Below are positions 56,341-64,000 of a stretch of DNA of 64,000 nt, one piece after another (position 1 is the first letter of the stretch; each line of letters opens with the position of its first letter). The stretch is taken from NCBI RefSeq assembly GCF_016907255.1, contig NZ_JAFBBQ010000001.1:1798001-1862000 (forward strand). Reading direction: 5' to 3'. The position numbers and the translations under genes are program-made. This stretch comes from Microbacterium keratanolyticum (GTDB lineage Bacteria > Actinomycetota > Actinomycetes > Actinomycetales > Microbacteriaceae). The notes under the pieces were generated by a model. That model worked only from the letters and a program-made list of their open reading frames with translations, did no database searches and was not told the DNA's origin.

Positions 56341-56955
56341 TCAGCGCTGGAGCCAGGGACGCAGCACCTTCGTGACCCAGGGCAGCACCCAGTACGCCAT
56401 GATCGGCGTGAGGACGAGAGTGGTCGCGAGCACCCGCACCCAGATGTCCAGCGAGCCCCAACCCGGAATCGGGTTCGTCGCGTAGGAGAACGCGAGGTTC
56501 ACGGGGAAGAAGCCGAGCCAGATGGCGGTGGCCTGCTTCCAGCGCGGGGGAGTGCGCACGAGGGCGACCGTCGTGGTGCCTTCGCCGGTCGGGGCGGGGA
56601 TCGTGATGCTGCCCGTCGCCGGCTCATCGAACCAGCCCTCGATGCCCGTGCGGCGGCGGCTGCGTTCGCTGATCACGAGTCCGTCGCCGGTGGAGCGCCA
56701 CCATTCGCGCTCGGGTGACTGCTCCCAGGCGTCGAGTGTCTCTTCGCTGTCGAAGCGATAGAGCATGTGCCAGACATGCGAGTCGGAGCTCTGTCGCACC
56801 CAGCCCGAGCCGAGAAAGCCGGGGTAGGTGTTCGCGAGGTTCACCCCGCTCTGCGCCCAGGCCGTCGCTTCGGCGATACGGGTGGGATCGACCTCGCGAC
56901 GGATCGACACGGTGATCGGTGCGGGGGATGCAGTGACGCGGGATTCGCTGGACAT
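56341..56955 (-). CDS. ABM-domain protein with C-terminal membrane spans
   Basis: The 204-residue protein has an ABM-like domain (ITVSIRREVDPTRIAEATAWAQSGVNLANTYPGFLGSGWVRQSSDSHVWHMLYRFDSEETLDAWEQSPEREWW) and two to three membrane segments in the last 75 residues (ATAIWLGFFPVNLAFSYAT, VLATTLVLTPIMAYWVLP). This matches the family of membrane-bound antibiotic biosynthesis monooxygenase-like proteins. Function unknown. Confidence 0.85.
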   Translation of the reverse strand: MSSESRVTASPAPITVSIRREVDPTRIAEATAWAQSGVNLANTYPGFLGSGWVRQSSDSHVWHMLYRFDSEETLDAWEQSPEREWWRSTGDGLVISERSRRRTGIEGWFDEPATGSITIPAPTGEGTTTVALVRTPPRWKQATAIWLGFFPVNLAFSYATNPIPGWGSLDIWVRVLATTLVLTPIMAYWVLPWVTKVLRPWLQR

Positions 56956-57153
56956 GGTGAGCCTCGGGAAAAGCGTCTCCCCAGTCGCACCCGGGTTGCG
57001 GATGCGATGAGGAGACAAGACGACGCGCTCGGGGTTTCCGAGCGCGGGACGCCTCCATTCTACGGATCCCACAGCTGGGCAGATGCTTCATGACGTCGGT
57101 GGCACGGGAGGGATCAAGAGGCGTGAAGTGGGCGAATCTGGCAGGGTGGCAGG

Positions 57154-57675
57154 GTGTCCGCATCCTCGCTCGTGATCCGTGTGTCTCGTTCCGTCGCCGC
57201 CATCGCCCTGGCCGCCGTCGTGCTGAGCGGCTGTGCGCCCGCTGCGTCCGAGGCGACGCCGTCGCCCTCCGCGCCGGCCGCGCCCTCCGCGAGCGGAACC
57301 CCGACGCCGGAGCCCACCGTGGAGCCGGTCGGTGCAGAGCAGGGGTTCCGCACCTGGCTGGAGCTGTCGCGCATCCCGGATGCTCCCGCGGCCTGCGCGC
57401 TCATGACCCCCGCGCTCATCGAGAAGATGCTGGCCGAGGTGGCCGCGAGCGGGATGCCCATGAGCTCCTGTGAAGAGATGATCGCCCTGACGGCCGAGGC
57501 CTACCGCGCGACGGGCACCGACGCCGAGGTCAGCATCGCGGTGCAGGAGGAGACGGCGACCGCTGCCACTCTGTTCGTCACCTACGTGAGCTCCGGCAAG
57601 TGCGGCACCGTCGTGATGGAGCGTGCCGGAGATGACTGGATCCTCACCGAGCAGTCCGAGGTCTGCGGCGCCTGA
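57154..57675 (+). CDS. Small secreted lipoprotein (hypothetical)
   Basis: The 173-residue protein has a lipoprotein signal VAAIALAAVVLSGC (lipobox LSGC), a Ser/Pro/Thr linker and a ~110-residue compact domain with Cys in ACALM, MSSCEEM, GKCGT and EVCGA, which may pair as disulfides. It resembles small NTF2-like lipoproteins of actinobacteria in length, but I do not recognise a family. GTG start. Confidence 0.75.
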   Translation: MSASSLVIRVSRSVAAIALAAVVLSGCAPAASEATPSPSAPAAPSASGTPTPEPTVEPVGAEQGFRTWLELSRIPDAPAACALMTPALIEKMLAEVAASGMPMSSCEEMIALTAEAYRATGTDAEVSIAVQEETATAATLFVTYVSSGKCGTVVMERAGDDWILTEQSEVCGA

Positions 57676-57702
57676 GCCGGCCGCACGCGCGATGATGGAG
57701 GC

Positions 57703-58887
57703 ATGAGCACGCGCAGAGAAGCCGTCATCGTCGATGTCGTCCGCACCCCGGTGGGGCGCGGTAAGCCGGGAGGAGCACTCTCCGGCGTGCATCCGGTCGA
57801 TCTCGCCGCGGGGGCGCTCGCGAGCATCCTGGAGCGAAACGGTCTCGACTCTGCTCTCGTCGACGATGTGCTCATCGGATGCGTGAGCCAGGTCGGTGAG
57901 CAGGCGATGAACATCGGACGACAGGCCGCGCTCGCCGCAGGTTTCGACGAGCGGGTCCCCGCGACGACGATCGATCGCCAGTGCGGATCGAGTCAGCAGG
58001 CGGTGCACTTCGCCGCGCAGGCGATCGCTGCAGGAGACGCGAGCATCATCGTGGTCGGCGGCGTCGAGTCGATGAGCCGCGTGCCGCTCGGGTCCTCCCT
58101 GGGCGGAGTGTCGCCGATGTCGCCGCGGCTGCGCGCCCGCTACCCGGAGGGTCTGGTGAACCAGGGCGTCTCGGCCGAGCTGATCGCCCAGCGTTGGGGC
58201 TTCGACCGCGCGGTTCTGGATGCCTTCTCGGCGCGGTCGCACCAGCGTGCGGCGCAAGCCTGGGCGGACGGGCGCTTCGCCGACACCGTCATCGCGGTCG
58301 AGGAGGCTCCCGACGCCACGAGCGACGAGACGATCCGAGCGACGACGACCGCGGACGGCCTTGCCGGGCTGCCGGTCTCGTTCCGCACGGACGCGCTGGC
58401 CGAGCGATTCCCCGAGCTCGAGTGGCGAGTCACCCCGGGCAACTCCTCGCCGCTGACGGACGGCGCCTCGGCGGCGCTGATCATGAGCGCGGAGCGCGCG
58501 GCCGAGCTCGGGCTGCGGCCCCGCGCGCGCATCCACGCGATGTCCGTCGTCGGAGACGACCCGCTCATGATGCTCACCGGCCCCATTCCGGCGACGCGCG
58601 CAGTGCTCGAGCGTGCGGGCCTGTCGATCGACGACCTGGATGCCTACGAGGTCAATGAGGCGTTCGCCTCGGTTCCGCTGGCGTGGGCGGCGGAGCTCGG
58701 TGCGGACGAGGCGAAGCTCAACCCGTGGGGTGGCGCCATCGCGCTCGGACATGCGCTCGGATCCTCGGGAACTCGCCTGCTGGGCACACTGCTCGCCTAT
58801 CTCGAGCACACCGGCGGTCGCTACGGCCTGCAGACCATGTGCGAGGGCGGCGGCATGGCCAACGCCCTCATCATCGAGCGCCTCTAG
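57703..58887 (+). CDS. Acetyl-CoA acyltransferase (thiolase)
   Basis: The 394-residue enzyme has the nucleophile Cys94 in DRQCGSSQQAVHFAAQ, VVGGVESMSRVPLGS, EVNEAFASVPLAWA, the catalytic His in GHALGSSGTRL and the second Cys in MCEGGGMANA. It is a degradative-type thiolase (beta-ketothiolase), fitting the acyl-CoA breakdown genes downstream. A terminator follows it. Confidence 0.93.
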   Translation: MSTRREAVIVDVVRTPVGRGKPGGALSGVHPVDLAAGALASILERNGLDSALVDDVLIGCVSQVGEQAMNIGRQAALAAGFDERVPATTIDRQCGSSQQAVHFAAQAIAAGDASIIVVGGVESMSRVPLGSSLGGVSPMSPRLRARYPEGLVNQGVSAELIAQRWGFDRAVLDAFSARSHQRAAQAWADGRFADTVIAVEEAPDATSDETIRATTTADGLAGLPVSFRTDALAERFPELEWRVTPGNSSPLTDGASAALIMSAERAAELGLRPRARIHAMSVVGDDPLMMLTGPIPATRAVLERAGLSIDDLDAYEVNEAFASVPLAWAAELGADEAKLNPWGGAIALGHALGSSGTRLLGTLLAYLEHTGGRYGLQTMCEGGGMANALIIERL

Positions 58888-58920
58888 GTGGCGTAGCTGC
58901 CGTTCGCTGGAACAGGAGGA

Positions 58921-58951
58921 GACCCCCGCCGACCCGAATTCGGCGGGGGTC
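58921..58951 (+). terminator. Terminator after thiolase gene
   Basis: GACCCCCGCCGA (58921-58932) and TCGGCGGGGGTC (58940-58951) form a perfect 12-base stem with a 7-base loop followed by TTC. Confidence 0.85.
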
Positions 58952-59117
58952 TTCGCGGCGTCAACACCGCGGCGGAGGCCCACGACAGGGCGGTCCGCGA
59001 AGCACGGAGGACGTACACCCCATCCGGTCGGCGTCTGCGTTCCGCGCTGAGACAGTTCTACGCGGCAAAGATTTCCGTGAGGTAAACAGCGGGCGACAGG
59101 CGGGGCGCGCATTCGAA

Positions 59118-59164
59118 GAGCGATGTTCACCCTGTTCTCGGCCAAAAGGGGGTGAACATTGCTC
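59118..59164. repeat. Intergenic inverted repeat, family A copy 2
   Basis: GAGCGATGTTCACCC (59118-59132) pairs with GGGTGAACATTGCTC (59150-59164), 15 bases with one G-U. The left arm is identical over 15 bases to 35049-35063, where another inverted repeat sits. This suggests a dispersed palindromic element. Confidence 0.65.
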
Positions 59165-59212
59165 CCTCAACGAAATAGAAGGGCTCCCTAGTAAATTCTC
59201 TGTGATCCGCGT

Positions 59213-59226
59213 ATCCTGATCAGGAT
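59213..59226. promoter_or_regulatory. Candidate operator of the valine operon
   Basis: ATCCTGATCAGGAT is a perfect 14-base palindrome located 31 bases before the mmsA ATG. No regulator gene lies next to it in the window. Binding is inferred from symmetry and position only. Confidence 0.45.
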
Positions 59227-59256
59227 GCCAATGACGGCACGAGAGGATCGAGCACA

Positions 59257-60756
<1,500 letters not shown>

Positions 60757-60786
60757 CCCACCGCCCACAAGGCAAAGGAGCCTCCG

Positions 60787-61968
60787 ATGACCACCGTCAC
60801 CGCAGAAGAACGCACCGCCATCCTCGACGCCGTGCGCGAGTTCGCGGACACCGAGCTCGCACCGTTCGCCGCCGAGCGCGATGAGAAGCACCTGTTCCCG
60901 CGCGAGTCGTTGCAGAAGGGCGGCGAGCTCGGTCTCGGCGGCATCTACGTCAGCGAGGAGCACGGCGGCACGGGACTGGATCGGGCCGACACGGTCGCGA
61001 TCTTCGAGGAGCTTGCGAAGGGTGACCCCGCCGTCGCCTCGTACATCTCGATCCACAATATGGTCGCCGGCATGATCGACGTCTACGGCGACGACGAGCA
61101 ACGGGCGCAGTGGCTCCCTCTTCTCACCTCCATGGAGGGATTCGGTGCCTACTGCCTCACCGAACCCGGCGCCGGATCGGATGCCGCGGCGATCGCGACG
61201 AGTGCGATCCGCGAGGGCGACGAGTATGTGCTGACGGGGGTCAAGCAGTTCATCTCCGGCGCAGGCGAGGCATCCGTCTACATCGTGATGGCGCGCACGG
61301 GAGAACCCGGCGCGAAGGGGATCACGGCCTTCCTGGTTCCCGCCGATTCCGCGGGCCTCAGCTTCGGCGCGCCGGAGAAGAAGATGGGCTGGCACGCGCA
61401 GCCCACCCGGCAGGTGATCCTCGATGCCGTCCGGGTTCCCACGGCGAATGTGCTGGCGGGCGAGGGGCGCGGGTTCGGCATCGCGATGTCGGCGCTCAAC
61501 GGCGGACGCCTCAACATCGCGGCCTGCTCGCTGGGCGGCGCGCAGTGGGCGCTCGATCAGGCCGTGCGCTACGTGCATGAACGATTCACCTTCGGCGACC
61601 CTCTGGCCGAGAAGCAGTCGATCATCTTCGCGATCGCCGACATGGAGACGGAGCTGCGGGCGGCTCGTCTCATGGTGCGCGACGGGGCCACCGCGATGGA
61701 TGAAGGCGCCCCGGACGCAGCGATGCGCTGCGCCGCGGCCAAGCGCTTCGCCACCGATGTGGGGTTCCGCGTCGCGAATGAGGCCCTTCAGCTGCACGGC
61801 GGCTACGGGTACCTTCAGGACTACGGAATCGAGAGGGTCGTGCGCGACCTGCGCGTGCATCAGATCCTGGAAGGGACGAACGAGATCATGCGCCTCATCG
61901 TCGGTCGTGAAGTTCTGAAGACGGATGCCTCGGCGCCGCGCCTCGCCCCCGCGCAGAGGGCCTCCTGA
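60787..61968 (+). CDS. Acyl-CoA dehydrogenase (likely isobutyryl-CoA dehydrogenase)
   Basis: The 393-residue flavoprotein has AYCLTEPGAGSDAAAI, KQFISGAGEASVYIVMAR, GWHAQPTRQVILDAVRVP, QLHGGYGYLQDYGIERVVRDLR and the catalytic Glu in ILEGTNEIMRLIVGRE. Its place between mmsA and mmsB supports isobutyryl-CoA as substrate. AAAGGAGCC precedes the ATG; mmsB overlaps its stop by one base. Confidence 0.93.
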   Translation: MTTVTAEERTAILDAVREFADTELAPFAAERDEKHLFPRESLQKGGELGLGGIYVSEEHGGTGLDRADTVAIFEELAKGDPAVASYISIHNMVAGMIDVYGDDEQRAQWLPLLTSMEGFGAYCLTEPGAGSDAAAIATSAIREGDEYVLTGVKQFISGAGEASVYIVMARTGEPGAKGITAFLVPADSAGLSFGAPEKKMGWHAQPTRQVILDAVRVPTANVLAGEGRGFGIAMSALNGGRLNIAACSLGGAQWALDQAVRYVHERFTFGDPLAEKQSIIFAIADMETELRAARLMVRDGATAMDEGAPDAAMRCAAAKRFATDVGFRVANEALQLHGGYGYLQDYGIERVVRDLRVHQILEGTNEIMRLIVGREVLKTDASAPRLAPAQRAS

Positions 61969-62858
61969 TGGTCACCCGGGTGGCGTTCCTCGGCCTGGGC
62001 CACATGGGGCTGCCGATGGCTCGCAATCTCGTCGCCGCCGGCTATGACGTCATCGGATTCGATGTCGTGCCCGCCGCGGTCGACGCGGCTCGCGCCGCAG
62101 ACATCCCGATCGCGGAGAGCGGCATAGCCGCGGCATCCGACGCTGATGTCGTGCTCACGATGTTCCCCAGCGGTCGGCACGTGATCGACGCCTACGAGAA
62201 CGGTCTGCTGGCAGCCGCGCGGGCGGACACCCTGTTCATCGACTCCTCGACGATCGCCGTGGACGAGGCGCAGACCGCGCACGAGCTCGCGCTCGCCGCC
62301 GGACATCGCAGCATCGATGCACCGGTCTCCGGTGGCGTGGTCGGCGCGGAGAACGGCACGCTCGCCTTCATGGTCGGCGGATCCGAAGAGGACTTCGCGA
62401 GCGCGCTACCCCTATTGGAAGTCATGGGCCGAAGGATCGTGCACTGCGGCGGCCCCGGACTCGGCCAGGCCGCGAAGGTCTGCAACAACATGATCCTCGC
62501 GGTGTCGCAGATCGCTGTCGCGGAGGCGTTCGTGCTGGGGGAGCGCCTGGGGCTGACGCATCAGGCGCTCTACGACGTGGCATCCAATGCCTCGGGGCAG
62601 TGCTGGGCGCTGAGCACGAACTGCCCGGTGCCGGGGCCGGTCCCCACGAGTCCCGCGAACCGCGACTATCAGCCGGGGTTCGCCGGAGCGCTCATGGCAA
62701 AGGATCTCGGCCTCGCGCTGCAGGCGATCGAGGGCACGGGAACGGATGCCAGGATGGGGCGACTCGCGCAGGAGCTTTACGCCGCATTCGCCGCGGGCGA
62801 CGGCGCGAGCCGAGATTTCTCGGGCATCATCACGGACATTCGCGAAGGCACGGTCTAG
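61968..62858 (+). CDS. mmsB: 3-hydroxyisobutyrate dehydrogenase
   Basis: The 296-residue enzyme oxidises 3-hydroxyisobutyrate to methylmalonate semialdehyde. Seen: VAFLGLGHMGLPMARNLVAAGYDVIGFD (NAD site), FIDSSTIAVDEA, DAPVSGGVVGAENGTLAFMVGG and the catalytic Lys in GLGQAAKVCNNM. It supplies the substrate of MmsA. Confidence 0.95.
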   Translation: MVTRVAFLGLGHMGLPMARNLVAAGYDVIGFDVVPAAVDAARAADIPIAESGIAAASDADVVLTMFPSGRHVIDAYENGLLAAARADTLFIDSSTIAVDEAQTAHELALAAGHRSIDAPVSGGVVGAENGTLAFMVGGSEEDFASALPLLEVMGRRIVHCGGPGLGQAAKVCNNMILAVSQIAVAEAFVLGERLGLTHQALYDVASNASGQCWALSTNCPVPGPVPTSPANRDYQPGFAGALMAKDLGLALQAIEGTGTDARMGRLAQELYAAFAAGDGASRDFSGIITDIREGTV

Positions 62859-62870
62859 TCGCCGAATCGA

Positions 62871-62920
62871 GTGGTCAGTTTCGGCAACTCTCTGCGCGAA
62901 AAGTTGCCGAAACTGACCAC
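62871..62920. repeat. 19-base perfect inverted repeat between mmsB and enoyl-CoA hydratase
   Basis: GTGGTCAGTTTCGGCAACT (62871-62889) and AGTTGCCGAAACTGACCAC (62902-62920) match over 19 bases around a 12-base loop. Both flanking genes are on the plus strand and there is no T-tract. The loop shares CTCTGCGCGA-like sequence with the palindrome near 33.73 kb (TTCTGCGCGA). It could be an attenuator, an operator, or an intergenic palindromic repeat. Confidence 0.75.
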
Positions 62921-62978
62921 CCGACGTGAGGTGCGAGATACTGGAGGGGCCGCAGCGTCGCGGCGGAGGGGAGCCGAC

Positions 62979-63755
62979 ATGGCGGAGTACGAGACTGTCC
63001 TGGTCGAGCAGCGAGGGCGCGTGGGGTGGATCACCCTGAATCGCCCTGACGCACTGAACGCACTGAACGCGCAGGTGTCGCGCGAGGTCTCGCACGCCGC
63101 GGCGGCGTTCGATGAAGACCCCGGCGTGGGGGCTATCGTCGTCACCGGATCCGAGCGCGCGTTCGCCGCGGGTGCCGACATCAAAGAGATGGAGGACATG
63201 ACGGCCGAGCGTATGCTCGCGACCGATCACTTCGGCGAATGGAACACGTTCGCCGCGGTTCGCACCCCCGTCATCGCCGCCGTCTCCGGCTACGCGCTGG
63301 GCGGCGGATGCGAGCTGGCGATGATGTGCGACATCATCCTGGCCGCCGACTCCGCGAAGTTCGGACAGCCCGAGATCAACCTCGGCGTCATCCCCGGAAT
63401 GGGCGGCACGCAGCGACTGATCCGCGCCGTCGGCTACTACAAGGCCGCCGAACTCATCCTGAGCGGTCGGATCATGGACGCCGCCGAGGCGGAGCGCAGC
63501 GGCCTCGTGTCGCGCGTGGTTCCCGCCGCGGATCTGCTCGCCGAGGCATCTGCACTCGCTGAGTCCATCGCCGCGAAGTCACTGCCCTCCGTGTACGCGG
63601 CGAAGGCGGCCCTCGACACCGCGATGGAGACGACCCTCGCTGAGGGACTGGCGCACGAGAAGACCGCGTTCGCAGCCCTCTTCGACACCGCCGATCAGAA
63701 GGAGGGCATGTCCGCCTTCCGTGAGAAACGTCCGCCAGAATTCCGACACCGATGA
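62979..63755 (+). CDS. Enoyl-CoA hydratase
   Basis: The 258-residue crotonase has [19 protein letters not shown], the oxyanion segment [35 protein letters not shown] with catalytic Glu and [17 protein letters not shown] with the second Glu, plus the C-terminal [12 protein letters not shown] of true hydratases. It hydrates methacrylyl-CoA or other enoyl-CoAs in the valine set. GGAGGGGAGCC precedes the ATG at 62979. Confidence 0.93.
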   Translation: MAEYETVLVEQRGRVGWITLNRPDALNALNAQVSREVSHAAAAFDEDPGVGAIVVTGSERAFAAGADIKEMEDMTAERMLATDHFGEWNTFAAVRTPVIAAVSGYALGGGCELAMMCDIILAADSAKFGQPEINLGVIPGMGGTQRLIRAVGYYKAAELILSGRIMDAAEAERSGLVSRVVPAADLLAEASALAESIAAKSLPSVYAAKAALDTAMETTLAEGLAHEKTAFAALFDTADQKEGMSAFREKRPPEFRHR

Positions 63756-64000
63756 GCATGACGATCGACACGACCCTGCCGGACGACAACGATCTGGAGC
63801 TGCCCGAGCGCGACCGTCGCGCCCTTGTGGAGTGGACAGTCGCGTGCGCGGAACGGCTGCTGCCGCTGTACCTCGCCGCGCGCCCGGATGACACGCGGCC
63901 CCGCGACGCGCTCGACGCGGCGCTTTCGTTCCTCAGCGGCGAGCTGAGCATCGACGAGGTGCGCGAGAGTGCGTTCGCCTGCCATGCCGCCGCGCGCGAG
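63752..64000 (+). CDS. Imm-5-like putative immunity protein, cut by window edge
   Basis: The first ~83 residues are seen: [67 protein letters not shown]. This resembles the small helical proteins annotated as Imm-5-like putative immunity proteins. The start overlaps the stop of the enoyl-CoA hydratase gene (ATGA); a second ATG at 63758 is possible. No toxin gene is seen. Function unproven. Confidence 0.65.
   Translation, partial: MSMTIDTTLPDDNDLELPERDRRALVEWTVACAERLLPLYLAARPDDTRPRDALDAALSFLSGELSIDEVRESAFACHAAARE

Larger units (their letters stand above)
58952..59256. other. Long intergenic region before the valine operon
   Basis: No convincing gene is seen in this ~300-base stretch. It holds the inverted repeat at 59118-59164 and a palindrome ATCCTGATCAGGAT at 59213-59226, about 30 bases before the mmsA start, in the place expected for an operator. 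Confidence 0.6.

Overview
The window is high-GC actinobacterial DNA, most like Microbacterium or a close Microbacteriaceae relative. The grounds are a coproporphyrin-dependent heme gene cluster (hemA, hemE, cgoX, chdC, hemC, hemD, hemB, hemL), a WhiB-family protein, frequent GTG starts with ATGA/GTGA stop-start overlaps, and the general protein content. The species call is inference.

Region 1 (1 to about 9,220) is one end of an integrated mobile element that continues past the left edge. A large serine integrase (7818-9191, minus) lies against a broken host gene. That gene keeps only the first ~32 codons of an HhH-GPD-type DNA repair protein (9212-9313), so the element appears to have inserted inside a protein-coding gene. 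Downstream of the integrase a compact leftward gene set follows: a CxxC protein, two small proteins, a primase-polymerase, a RepA/RecA-like helicase, a small beta-rich protein, a WhiB-like protein, a coiled-coil protein, two small proteins and a second, small serine recombinase. No capsid, portal, terminase or conjugation gene is seen here. A convergent gene at the left edge encodes an OLD-family ATPase/TOPRIM nuclease, a likely defence cargo.

Region 2 (9.3-19.6 kb) is the heme cluster. hemA is divergent from hemE-cgoX; three small envelope genes (YtxH-like, holin-X-like, DUF3618-like) follow; then chdC-hemC-hemD-hemB-hemL run nearly without gaps. The ferrochelatase gene (cpfC/hemH) is not in the window.

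Region 3 (19.6-33 kb) holds a conserved hypothetical gene, an ABC ATPase with a ~580-residue acidic tail, a 3-hydroxyisobutyryl-CoA hydrolase, a heterodimeric ABC exporter, a D,D-carboxypeptidase, and a TPP-riboswitch-controlled ECF transporter (ykoE-D-C).

Region 4 (33-43.6 kb) is mixed: an aminoglycoside-phosphotransferase-like protein, a DUF488 protein, two short-chain dehydrogenases, an ankyrin lipoprotein, a KDPG-type aldolase, rlmN, a DUF4407 membrane protein, a divergent flavodoxin-fold oxidoreductase/TetR pair with a large palindromic operator, a double-ACT protein and a zinc alcohol dehydrogenase.

Region 5 (43.6-50.9 kb) is a polyol/glycerol-phosphate operon: MFS transporter, FGGY kinase, GlpD-like dehydrogenase, AGPS-like FAD oxidase, the GlpP antiterminator and a small monooxygenase. 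A T-tailed terminator sits in its leader, so GlpP-type antitermination is likely.

Region 6 (50.9-64 kb) is carbon catabolism: cds1 (cysteine desulfhydrase), gntR-prpD-prpB-prpC (methylcitrate cycle), a thiolase, and the valine-degradation set mmsA, acyl-CoA dehydrogenase, mmsB, enoyl-CoA hydratase. Valine breakdown yields propionyl-CoA, which the neighbouring prp genes can consume. The right edge cuts an Imm-5-like gene.

Intergenic regions contain many long perfect inverted repeats. Some are clear terminators; others (33.7, 35.05, 59.1 and 62.9 kb) look like palindromic repeat elements.
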